From: Candidatus Cloacimonas sp. SDB
GTDB lineage: Bacteria; Cloacimonadota; Cloacimonadia; Cloacimonadales; TCS61
Direction of reading: 5' to 3'
Length of the DNA: 16,812 nt
Assembly: GCA_001412425.1 (NCBI GenBank)
Contig: LKUH01000180.1
Coordinates: 1 to 16,812, forward strand
Part shown: in pieces, positions 8,179 to 15,678 of the stretch
Position numbering within the stretch: the stretch's first letter is position 1
How the letters are laid out: each line of letters starts with the position of its first letter
Position numbers and translations under genes: made by a program
Notes under the pieces: generated by a model
Databases searched by the model: none
What the model saw: only the letters and a program-made list of their open reading frames with translations
Told to the model about the DNA's origin: nothing

Positions 8179-9249
8179 TTAATAAATAATTTTTCCCATT
8201 TCATCCAAATGCAGAGAGATATTATCGCCCTGCACAATTTTTCCAGCGATTTTTCCGGCAAATCCTGACTCGGAAATGATCTTCAATACCGAGATAGCAA
8301 TATTTTCCTCGCAAACCAGCAGCATTCCATTTCCCATATTCCACAAACGGTAAGCCTGTTTATCAGGAATATTTCCAAGTTTTTTTACCTGCTCAACAAA
8401 AGCGGGAACTTCATTCAGACTTGTAAATTCCGCACCTAAATTCTTACCCTGCAAAATTCTAGCCAGATTATCAGGAATCCCGCCTCCAGTTACATGCACA
8501 ATACCTTTCAATTTAATATTCTGCGCAATTATTGTAGTAATTAATCTATTATAGATTAATGAAGGGGTCAGCAAAATCTCGCCCCAGGTTTTAGTGGAAT
8601 CGTATTTCTCCAAATGCCAGTTATCCCCGAAATTATCCTGCATTATTTTTCTGATCAGGGAAAATCCGTTGCTTCTAAACCCGCGGCTTTTAAGGCTGAT
8701 GATCAGATCCCCGTCTGCGATCTCTGAACCATCTATGGGACATGCAAGATTTTGCGGCAGGATACCGATAGCGGTGGAACACCAGTTGAAATGCATTCTG
8801 CTGCCATAGCCTTTGATCCTTCCTCCCAATTCCGCAATTTCACCTCCGGATATTGCCAGATCACATTCCTCAGCCGCTTCATACAATCCTTTCATCAGGG
8901 AATCAATAATTTCGTAATCCAGAAAATCTACGTCAATTATATTGGAAATATTAGTCGCTTCCAACCCGTTAGCCGCCAGGTCATCAGCCACCATGGCGAC
9001 AAGGTCATACCCCAGAGTATCATAAATCCCAGTTCTTTCAGCCAGCTCGATTTTTGTTCCTATTCCGTCCGACGATATTCCCAGACGGCATCCCGGGAAC
9101 TGCAGAATATTAGCGAAAGAATCATCAACGTTCATCAATGCTTCTCCAGCTTTTCCCTGCCGGAATTTAAAAGAGCTTTTTGCCCACTGGTAGGCATTTT
9201 TGGAACATCTGTTACCTAGATCTAAATCAACACCACTTTGTTTTTTCAT
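8179..9249 (-). CDS. purM: Phosphoribosylformylglycinamidine cyclo-ligase (AIR synthase)
   Basis: This enzyme closes the imidazole ring of FGAM to give AIR using ATP, purine step 5, directly after the PurL/PurQ reaction. At 356 residues it has the usual family length. Visible family motifs are GVDLDLGN near the N-terminus (6-13), SDGIGTKIELA (60-70), YDLVAMVADDLAANG (81-95), the ISGGEIAELGG loop (133-143), SRGFRSNGFSL (188-198), HVTGGGIPDNLARIL (252-266) and NMGNGMLLV (304-312). PurM shares its fold with the PurL synthetase core. The ATG at 9249 has AGGAAA about 4 bases upstream, and this site overlaps the stop codon of guaB, 8 bases away. PurM is cut off from purL only by the secreted-protein gene. 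Confidence 0.97.
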   Translation of the reverse strand: MKKQSGVDLDLGNRCSKNAYQWAKSSFKFRQGKAGEALMNVDDSFANILQFPGCRLGISSDGIGTKIELAERTGIYDTLGYDLVAMVADDLAANGLEATNISNIIDVDFLDYEIIDSLMKGLYEAAEECDLAISGGEIAELGGRIKGYGSRMHFNWCSTAIGILPQNLACPIDGSEIADGDLIISLKSRGFRSNGFSLIRKIMQDNFGDNWHLEKYDSTKTWGEILLTPSLIYNRLITTIIAQNIKLKGIVHVTGGGIPDNLARILQGKNLGAEFTSLNEVPAFVEQVKKLGNIPDKQAYRLWNMGNGMLLVCEENIAISVLKIISESGFAGKIAGKIVQGDNISLHLDEMGKIIY

Positions 9250-9257
9250 AATATTTC

Positions 9258-10757
9258 CTATGAATCGGAATCGTTGTATTCCTTTTGTTCGAGAGGTTCG
9301 GTGCTCTGGTAGATATCGTGGACCTTTCCTTCCCTGATAGAAAGGGCTGAGATCAGTTCCAGCTCAGCTTTTTCATGAAATTCTCTGATATTTTGTGCTC
9401 CGCAGGTAGACATTGATGACCTGATCTTAGCCAGAGTTTCTTCCAGATTATCACGTAACCTGCCGGTATATTCCACTAAACCTTCCACCCCTTCCACAAA
9501 CTGGGACTGATTATACCTTTTCATTTTCCACTCGCGAGCCCGGGGAGAACCTTCTCCCCAATAGGGTTTCATTACATGGTTATTGACAACTATCTTTTCA
9601 GTCGGAGCTTCTTCCATACGGGCGAAATATCTGCCCATCATCACATAATCGGCTCCCAGTGCCAAAGCAATAGTTATATCCTTTGTACTTGTCACTCCGC
9701 CATCTGCAATTATTGGAATATATTTTCCTGTTTCAGACAAATATCTATCTCTTTCCTCCACAACTTTTATTATCGAGGTGGCAAGTCCTCTACCCGTACC
9801 TTTCTGCTCCTGAGTTATACAAATGGAACCACCCCCCATTCCTACCTTTACAGCCGCAGCTCCTGCCTCTACCAGAAATCTGAATCCGGCAGATGTAATT
9901 ATATTTCCACCTATCACGGATATTTCCGGATAATTCTGCTTGATCCATGCAATAGTCTCTTGCTGATAAACAGTATAACCATCAGAAGAATCGATCGCCA
10001 GTACATCCACCTCTGCTTCAACCAATGCGGGTACTCTTTTTTCATAATCATGTGTATTCAGGGCAGCTACTGCCAGCAGACGCTTTTTTTCATCATGTAC
10101 TTCCAGCGGATTATTAAGATGATCAATTATATCTTTTCTGAAAACCAGATAAAGCAGCTTTCCCTTTTCATCCAAAATCGGCAGCACAGATTTATGACTC
10201 TCCAGCAGCTTATTATTGGCTTCTTTCAGATTACTTATGCTTACTCCGTATTCAATATTTTCTCTGGAGATCATTCTATCCTTTACTTTGAAATCCAGGT
10301 GTAGCGATCGGTCATAATCCCATTTGGTGATCAGTCCCAGAAATTTTCCTGCTTTATCTGTAACAGGAAAAGTGGAAAAACCGGTTTTATTCCTGATCTC
10401 GATCATTTCTCTGATCGTCAATTCAGGATCCATTGTGAGTGGTTTTACAAAACCAGCTTTATAGTTCTTAATTTTTGAGATCATTTCAGCCTGAGATTCA
10501 ATAGACTGAGATGAATAAATAAAGGCAGCTCCTCCCAGTCTCGCCAGTTCGATTCCCATTTTTTCACCTGAAACAGACTGCATCGCTGCGGATACAATAG
10601 GTATATTCAGATAATATTTTTTATCATCATTTTGGGAAAAGACCAGTGGTGTCCTCAGGCTTATATCCGCTACTTTACATTTTTCTGAAGTGTAACCCGG
10701 CAGTAATCTGTATTCCATTAAAGTTCTGGAAGGTTCGGTGATTATTTTTTTTGCCAT
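9258..10757 (-). CDS. guaB: IMP dehydrogenase with CBS domains
   Basis: This enzyme oxidises IMP to XMP with NAD, the committed step to GMP. The product is 499 residues from the chosen start. It has a TIM-barrel N-half (NIPIVSAAMQSVSG), a pair of CBS domains inserted at about 103-218, then DSSDGYTVYQQ, the catalytic loop GMGGGSICITQEQKGTGRG with Cys313, IIADGGVTSTKD and MMGRYF. The flap carries Arg414-Tyr415 followed by FVEGVEGLV, the Arg-Tyr pair used for water activation in IMP dehydrogenases and absent from GMP reductase. The YWGEGSPRAREW stretch before it resembles a non-E. coli IMPDH subgroup. A GTG six bases upstream (10763) could be read as the start, but the ATG at 10757 has AAGGGG at the proper distance. 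The gene follows pyrI by 9 bases and joins the pyrimidine and purine blocks. Confidence 0.94.
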   Translation of the reverse strand: MAKKIITEPSRTLMEYRLLPGYTSEKCKVADISLRTPLVFSQNDDKKYYLNIPIVSAAMQSVSGEKMGIELARLGGAAFIYSSQSIESQAEMISKIKNYKAGFVKPLTMDPELTIREMIEIRNKTGFSTFPVTDKAGKFLGLITKWDYDRSLHLDFKVKDRMISRENIEYGVSISNLKEANNKLLESHKSVLPILDEKGKLLYLVFRKDIIDHLNNPLEVHDEKKRLLAVAALNTHDYEKRVPALVEAEVDVLAIDSSDGYTVYQQETIAWIKQNYPEISVIGGNIITSAGFRFLVEAGAAAVKVGMGGGSICITQEQKGTGRGLATSIIKVVEERDRYLSETGKYIPIIADGGVTSTKDITIALALGADYVMMGRYFARMEEAPTEKIVVNNHVMKPYWGEGSPRAREWKMKRYNQSQFVEGVEGLVEYTGRLRDNLEETLAKIRSSMSTCGAQNIREFHEKAELELISALSIREGKVHDIYQSTEPLEQKEYNDSDS

Positions 10758-10762
10758 GTTCA

Positions 10763-10768
10763 CCCCTT
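10763..10768 (-). promoter_or_regulatory. Ribosome binding site that fixes the guaB start
   Basis: AAGGGG on the minus strand lies 5 bases before the ATG at 10757. The upstream in-frame GTG at 10763 overlaps this site and has none of its own. Confidence 0.7.
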
Positions 10769-11225
10769 ATATTTTGATACTTACATCGTCAACCTGATAT
10801 TTCTTTTCGCAATATCCACATCTGATGGTACCGGTTTTTTCTTCAGTTAGCTCAAAACGGGATGTGATACTTTCCAGATTCGTGATGCATTTCGGATTGG
10901 GACAGACAATCAGTTCTTTAATGATCTTCGGCATCATAAGCGATTGTTTTTGGGTGACCTCATAGTTATTAATTATCGTTAAAGTTGCATTCGGGGCTAT
11001 AAGAGCAATAATGTTAACTTCATCGTGGGTAAGTTCTCTATTTTCGATCTTCAGAATATCTTTTTTTCCGATCTTATTACTTTTTAAATTTATCCCCAGC
11101 ATAATGACATCGCTCTGTTTTAATTTCAGAATATTTATTACCTTCAAACCTGTGCCGGCTTTTATGTGATCTATGACGGTTCCATTCTTTATAGCATTGA
11201 CTTTAATCTGTTTTATTTCGTTCAT
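10767..11225 (-). CDS. pyrI: Aspartate carbamoyltransferase regulatory subunit
   Basis: PyrI is the zinc-containing regulatory chain of ATCase. In the E. coli-type enzyme it binds CTP/UTP (inhibitors) and ATP (activator) and bridges PyrB trimers. The 152-residue length matches the family. The N-terminal nucleotide-binding domain includes the INGTVIDHI-like stretch KNGTVIDHIKAG (13-24) and the hydrophobic TLTIINNYEV strand (81-90). The zinc domain has Cys108-X4-Cys113 (CPNPKC) and Cys136-X2-Cys139 (CGYC), all four ligands present. It starts one base after the pyrB stop, with a strong GGGGAGG ribosome site embedded in the last pyrB codons, so the two subunits are probably made together. Its presence implies allosteric control of the pathway by both pyrimidine and purine nucleotides. 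Confidence 0.96.
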   Translation of the reverse strand: MNEIKQIKVNAIKNGTVIDHIKAGTGLKVINILKLKQSDVIMLGINLKSNKIGKKDILKIENRELTHDEVNIIALIAPNATLTIINNYEVTQKQSLMMPKIIKELIVCPNPKCITNLESITSRFELTEEKTGTIRCGYCEKKYQVDDVSIKI

Positions 11226-11226
11226 T

Positions 11227-12129
11227 TTAAACCTCCCCTAGAAGTATGGCAATTAGCGCCTGTCTGGTGAAAACACCATTCTTGGCTTGTGGAAAATAGT
11301 AAGCGTATTTTGTGTCGTCAACATCAGTATTTATCTCGTCCACTCTGGGCAGCGGATGCATAACCTTGAAATTAGTTTTAACATTATCCAGCATAGATTT
11401 TTTCAGGATGTAAGAACCTTTCAGGTTTTCATAATCTTCGGGATCAGCGAATCTTTCTTTCTGGATTCTGGTAACATAGAGGATATCAAGATCATCAATA
11501 TTTCCTTCAATATCATCAAGTTCTGTAAATTTTATCTTTCGTGCTTCCAGATCATCTTTAATATATTCCGGCATCTGCAGAAAAGAAGGTGAAATAAACT
11601 TAAACTGGACACCGAAAAGGGATAATGCCTGAGCCAGTGAATGAACGGTTCTGCCGAAGCGAAGATCCCCCGCCAGTCCCACTTTCAATCCTTCCAGAGT
11701 ACCCTGGGTCTTCATAATGGAATAAAGATCCAGTAAAGCCTGGGTCGGATGCTGATTTGCGCCATCGCCAGCGTTCACTACCGGTATGTTAACTATTTCA
11801 CTGGCATAGCGAGCTGCACCTTCCACAGGAGTTCTCATGATAATAATATCGGAATACTGCGCTATGGTCTGCAGCGTATCTGCAAAAGTCTCACCTTTTT
11901 TGGAAGATGTGTTTTTGGTACCGCTCATAATGATAGTGCTTCCGTTCATCCGTTTTACCGCAGTGTCAAAGGAGAACATTGTGCGGGTAGAAGGTTCGAA
12001 GAACAGCAAAGCTGCTAATCTTCCCTTTAAATCAGGAACAATTTCACCGTCTTCAATTTTTGCTGCTATCTCCATTAGATGCAGAATGTCTTTTTTACTT
12101 AAATCTCTCATCGAAATCATATTTTTCAT
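11227..12129 (-). CDS. pyrB: Aspartate carbamoyltransferase catalytic subunit
   Basis: This enzyme joins carbamoyl phosphate and aspartate to give carbamoyl aspartate, the committed pyrimidine step. The 300-residue protein has the carbamoyl-phosphate site EPSTRT (45-50), the mobile-loop Ser/Lys region SSKKGE (75-80), the GDGANQHPTQALLDLY signature (121-136) and HPLPRVDEI (258-266), all intact. The ATG at 12129 is preceded by AAAGGAG at a 5-base spacing, the strongest ribosome site in the window. It lies 32 bases after the UMP synthase gene, the widest gap in the string. That gap contains a short TTCTTAAA direct repeat (12151-12165) but no evident terminator or promoter. Paired with pyrI, it should form the regulated dodecameric class of ATCase. 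Confidence 0.97.
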   Translation of the reverse strand: MKNMISMRDLSKKDILHLMEIAAKIEDGEIVPDLKGRLAALLFFEPSTRTMFSFDTAVKRMNGSTIIMSGTKNTSSKKGETFADTLQTIAQYSDIIIMRTPVEGAARYASEIVNIPVVNAGDGANQHPTQALLDLYSIMKTQGTLEGLKVGLAGDLRFGRTVHSLAQALSLFGVQFKFISPSFLQMPEYIKDDLEARKIKFTELDDIEGNIDDLDILYVTRIQKERFADPEDYENLKGSYILKKSMLDNVKTNFKVMHPLPRVDEINTDVDDTKYAYYFPQAKNGVFTRQALIAILLGEV

Positions 12130-12161
12130 ACTAACTCCTTTGCTTCCAATTTCTTAAATTC

Positions 12162-13550
12162 TTAAATTGTTGAACTTGATATTCTTTCATTATAAGCTTT
12201 CCAACCTCTTTCACGATAAAGTCTCGCCTCCGTAACCGGATCAGGGGCCTGCAGAATTCCGCGTCCCACAATGATACAGTCTGCTCCACCTTTCACAGCA
12301 TCCTCTATTGTGATATACTGCTGCCCCATCGCATCAGAACCCTTTTCCTTTTTCACACCGGGCATTAGAAGTAATTCCTTTCCCGGAAATTTTGCTTTGA
12401 ACCTTTTTATGTCTTCCACACTGCTGCCGTGCCCAATAAAACCTGCTACCCACTGGGGATTCTTCCTGGCGGCTTCAAAACATTTGCGTGTATATGTCTC
12501 GTTAAGCAAGTTACCCTTTGAACTCATTCGCGCCAGTACAAATCCGCCTCTACCTTCCAGACCTTCAAATAATCCCGGCAGAATAAACTCACCCGCCACC
12601 AGGTGGACCGTTACATACTCCGCCCAATCAGCGATATGATAAATTCCGTTACGATACTGGTGGCGGACTGTATTACCGATGTCGGCAAATTTGCGATCCT
12701 CAAAAATAAGAAAATTCTGTCTGGCAGCGTAATCTAACAATCTGGGAGCGAAATTATCATCGTAATCATCCAGCATATCAACATGAGTTTTCACCATTAC
12801 GATCTCGTTTCCTACTTTATCCAGTATTTCGAAGAATTCACTTTGGGTTGTGACATCAAGAGACAGAATAAGGTTTGATCTTTTCTGCCTTATTCTGTTC
12901 AACAATTTTCGGGTCAGAGGATTCTCAACCAATTCCCTTTTGTTTTCTTTATAATTTTTTAGACTATTTGTGAAATCTTTCACTTCCTTTGCTTTAACTG
13001 CTGAAATCAGTTTATTTTTTTTGAGAAGTAATAAAATTTCTTCGAGGTCTATCAGGCTGTGAAGGTTATATCCTCTGTGCTTCATTTCAGCTGCCCCATT
13101 ATCACTTCTATCTATGATCACAACAAAGTCTTCGATTTTCATACCCTCCTGTTCGTAAGCTTCAGCTGTTTCTATCTTGCTGGAACCGGTGGTAATAAGG
13201 TCATCAATAACCAGGCATTTATCGCCCTGCTGGAACTTTCCAACTATATTTTTCCCTGTACCATAGGCTTTCTCTTCTTTTCGCCTGTAAACGAAGGGTT
13301 TATTCAATTTAACTGCAACCAGGGTGGCTATTGGCAAAGCAGTATAAGGAATTCCAGTTATGACATCGAAATCCATATCTTTTATTTTATCTTTGATAAG
13401 TTCAGCAACACCTTCCAGCATCCCGGGAAAACTGATCATATCACGCAGATCAAAATAAAAAGGAGAAATTATGCCACTTTTAAGAGTAAAATTGCCAAAT
13501 TTAATTGCTCCGATCTTTTCCAGTTCTAAAATAAATTGGTCTCTGTTCAT
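12162..13550 (-). CDS. pyrEF: Bifunctional UMP synthase: orotate phosphoribosyltransferase fused to OMP decarboxylase
   Basis: One 462-residue chain carries the last two steps to UMP. Residues 1 to about 200 are OPRTase, with the N-terminal GAIKFGNFTLKSGIISPFYFD stretch, the YRRKEEKAYGTGK loop (88-100) and the PRPP-binding VIDDLITTGSSK (114-125). Residues 210-462 are OMP decarboxylase: LSLDV (Asp232), VKTHVDML (Lys254), the charged catalytic array in FEDRKFADIGNTV (Asp285, Lys287, Asp290), MSSKGNL, and IIVGRGIL (426-433). The E-then-F domain order, the length and the EDRKFADIGNT signature match the eukaryotic UMP synthase pattern rather than the short bacterial PyrF of E. coli. The ATG at 13550 has AAGGAG 8 bases upstream, and the gene begins 12 bases after pyrC. 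The fusion could channel OMP between sites (inference from the eukaryotic enzyme). Confidence 0.96.
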   Translation of the reverse strand: MNRDQFILELEKIGAIKFGNFTLKSGIISPFYFDLRDMISFPGMLEGVAELIKDKIKDMDFDVITGIPYTALPIATLVAVKLNKPFVYRRKEEKAYGTGKNIVGKFQQGDKCLVIDDLITTGSSKIETAEAYEQEGMKIEDFVVIIDRSDNGAAEMKHRGYNLHSLIDLEEILLLLKKNKLISAVKAKEVKDFTNSLKNYKENKRELVENPLTRKLLNRIRQKRSNLILSLDVTTQSEFFEILDKVGNEIVMVKTHVDMLDDYDDNFAPRLLDYAARQNFLIFEDRKFADIGNTVRHQYRNGIYHIADWAEYVTVHLVAGEFILPGLFEGLEGRGGFVLARMSSKGNLLNETYTRKCFEAARKNPQWVAGFIGHGSSVEDIKRFKAKFPGKELLLMPGVKKEKGSDAMGQQYITIEDAVKGGADCIIVGRGILQAPDPVTEARLYRERGWKAYNERISSSTI

Positions 13551-13562
13551 CTGATTTGCTCC

Positions 13563-14843
13563 TTACAATTTTTCGCACTCATACATTTTTCCTTTCACAA
13601 AAGTCTTCAATACTTTTCCTGTTACCTCTTTTGCAGCGAAAGGTGAATATTTTGCCTTAGTTAGAAAATTCTGGGGATCTATCTTATACTTAACATCTCT
13701 GTCTATCACTGCCAGATCAGCATAATTTCCCACCTTTATCTCACCAGTATTTTTCAGTTCAAAAATTTCAGCTGCCCTTCCAGATGTTATTTCGATCATT
13801 TTTTCTAAGCCGAAAGTTCCCTCTCTCACAGCTGTAAGTAAAACTGGCAGGGCTGTTTCCAGTCCAGGAAATCCTGATGGGGCTGATTCATAATCCTGCA
13901 GTTTTTCCGCCAGCGTATGCGGGGCGTGATCGGTACCGATATAATCTACGAAACCTAATCTTACGGCTGTTGCCAGAACTTCATTGTCTTTAGCAGTGCG
14001 AAGAGGCGGATTTACTTTCCCGATATTCCCTATCTTAGAAAGAATTCTGCTATTCAGCAATAGGTGGTGAGGAGTAAGCTCACAGAAAATCCTGTCGGAA
14101 TTTTTAAAAATACTGATGCATTCGATCTCTTCTTGAGTTGATATATGGGCAAGACTCATTTTATTGCCGATTTCGTAAGCTGCATCTATACAGATCTTAG
14201 TTCCTTCAATAGCAGACATCCTGTTTCTCAACTCATTGTGATTCAAAATATTATGTTTCAGATCACTTACCTTCCAGATATCCAGACAGCTTTGCAATTC
14301 GGCATGAACGACAACAATCTTGTTAAATTTGCCAGCCAGCTCAAATATTCTTTTCAGATATTTTCTATCCTTTATGATCTCATTTGAATTAGAGGCGGCA
14401 AGAAACACTTTTATACCGGCAATATCTTCAGGTTCATCTTTTAATATTTCATTTAAAATATCAATATTTTTGGAAGTTGCCCCTAAATAGAATTTATATT
14501 GCACCAGACTCTTTTCAGCAGCTTTCCTTTTTAGATCAAGACTAGCTCTGTCAACAGTTGCAGGCCTGGTGTTAGGCATGTCAAAGATGGTTGCAATACC
14601 TCCGGCAAGAGCAGCTTTACTGGCAGATGTCCAATCTTCTTTGTAGCTGAGTTCAAGATCGCGGACATGAACATGCGGATCTATCATGGCAGGTATAACC
14701 AGAGCATCACCGATATCGATCATTCTGTCATAACTGGAGATCTTCTGATCAGAGACAGGTTCAAGTGCAGCAATCTTCTCGTCTTCAATTAAGATATTTA
14801 AAACCGATCTGTGAGTTACACAATTTTTAAGTAGAGTTTTCAC
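13563..14843 (-). CDS. pyrC: Dihydroorotase
   Basis: This zinc amidohydrolase interconverts carbamoyl aspartate and dihydroorotate. At 426 residues it belongs to the type I (Bacillus PyrC/AllB-like) group rather than the roughly 350-residue E. coli type. Metal ligands and the catalytic base are visible: His57 and His59 in DPHVHVRD, probable carboxylated Lys145 in AGIKVFLAAS, His180 in VVHAE, His233 in LAHIS and Asp305 in GTDHAPHT. The substrate-binding FDMPNTRP (87-94) and APSGFPGLET are also present. The start is GTG at 14843, overlapping the pyrK stop by 4 bases (GTGA), with AAAGG about 6 bases upstream. This overlap suggests translational coupling with pyrK. A role as allantoinase is possible in principle, but the pyr neighbours make dihydroorotase the clear call. 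Confidence 0.95.
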   Translation of the reverse strand: MKTLLKNCVTHRSVLNILIEDEKIAALEPVSDQKISSYDRMIDIGDALVIPAMIDPHVHVRDLELSYKEDWTSASKAALAGGIATIFDMPNTRPATVDRASLDLKRKAAEKSLVQYKFYLGATSKNIDILNEILKDEPEDIAGIKVFLAASNSNEIIKDRKYLKRIFELAGKFNKIVVVHAELQSCLDIWKVSDLKHNILNHNELRNRMSAIEGTKICIDAAYEIGNKMSLAHISTQEEIECISIFKNSDRIFCELTPHHLLLNSRILSKIGNIGKVNPPLRTAKDNEVLATAVRLGFVDYIGTDHAPHTLAEKLQDYESAPSGFPGLETALPVLLTAVREGTFGLEKMIEITSGRAAEIFELKNTGEIKVGNYADLAVIDRDVKYKIDPQNFLTKAKYSPFAAKEVTGKVLKTFVKGKMYECEKL

Positions 14844-15646
14844 TTCTTACCTTTATCAGTTTTCATAAAATAAATCCTCTTTCCGCTTGCCTCTCTATGG
14901 TAATTTCCGAATTCGGTCAGTTGCTCTACCAGAGCTTTAGAAAGTACAGGACCTTCGACACATAACCTGATTCCCAGTGGATCTACAGTACAATTTCCAC
15001 AAAGCCCTACACCGCACTTCATATATCTTTCCAGCAGGAATTCATAAGGTAGTTTTCCTAATTTGTCCTGCAGATTTTTCATCATCATTTCCGGACCTGC
15101 AGCATAAATAAAATCATAACTGTTGTTTCTGAACGCCTGTTCTACCAGATCGATCGATGTTCCTGAATTCTTTAATCTGCCACATTCGGAAGTATTTTCA
15201 TAATTTATGCCCAGTTTTTGGAACTTTTCACAAAATACCAGCTCTTCCGCTTTCCTTGCCCCATTAACAACATGCACCTCTGCCCCATTCTTCAGTAAAT
15301 GCTTTGCCAGAAAGTAAAGTGGAGGTGTTCCGTAACCGCCTCCAACCAGCAGAACTTTTCCTGCAGATATAAAAAAAGAGGAGCCATAAGGTCCTCTTAT
15401 CGATAACAGATCACCTGGTGAACAGGAGAACAATCTCTTCGTGAATTCTCCAACTCTTTTCACAGTTATACAGAAGTGATCTTCCGTGCAATCTGAGATG
15501 GAAAAAGGTTTTTCCCCACCCCTGAGATCGGATAACATAATGAATTGCCCGGGTTTTGCTTTGAGATCAAAATTGAACCTGTATGTATTAATATCAAAAT
15601 TCTCTTTCCTTATCTCCGCTATCCTGAGCGTGCTTCTGTTTTTCAT
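14840..15646 (-). CDS. pyrK: Dihydroorotate dehydrogenase electron transfer subunit
   Basis: PyrK passes electrons from the PyrD flavin to NAD through FAD and a 2Fe-2S cluster. From Met at 15646 the product is 268 residues. It shows a ferredoxin-reductase-like FAD domain (KPFSIS at 46-51), an NAD-binding GGGYGTPPLYFLAK (102-115) and a C-terminal cluster domain with Cys211-X4-Cys216-X2-Cys219-X9-Cys229 followed by EGPVL, all four cysteines present. An in-frame ATG at 15667 would add MSTGKGI but has no ribosome site, while the chosen ATG has AAAGGG just upstream, although with only about 3 bases spacing. It lies 11-32 bases after pyrD depending on the start. The pair makes the class 1B NAD-linked enzyme, typical of bacteria that do not tie this step to quinones. 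Confidence 0.94.
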   Translation of the reverse strand: MKNRSTLRIAEIRKENFDINTYRFNFDLKAKPGQFIMLSDLRGGEKPFSISDCTEDHFCITVKRVGEFTKRLFSCSPGDLLSIRGPYGSSFFISAGKVLLVGGGYGTPPLYFLAKHLLKNGAEVHVVNGARKAEELVFCEKFQKLGINYENTSECGRLKNSGTSIDLVEQAFRNNSYDFIYAAGPEMMMKNLQDKLGKLPYEFLLERYMKCGVGLCGNCTVDPLGIRLCVEGPVLSKALVEQLTEFGNYHREASGKRIYFMKTDKGKK

Positions 15647-15678
15647 AATCCCTTTACCTGTACTCATTCAAATTCATA

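Noticed and set aside
8163..8261. A 33-residue N-terminal extension of the secreted protein overlapping purM
   Set aside because: It would put a charged stretch before the signal peptide and overlap the purM C-terminus by about 80 bases; the inner ATG at 8162 has a good ribosome site and a clean signal peptide.
9576..10304. Plus-strand open frame of 242 codons opposite guaB
   Set aside because: It has low-complexity Ile/Ser/Tyr-rich translation with no recognisable domain, and lies fully antisense to a strongly conserved enzyme gene.
9258..10757. guaB as a GMP reductase
   Set aside because: The CBS domain pair and the Arg-Tyr flap are IMPDH features; GMP reductases are shorter and lack the flap.
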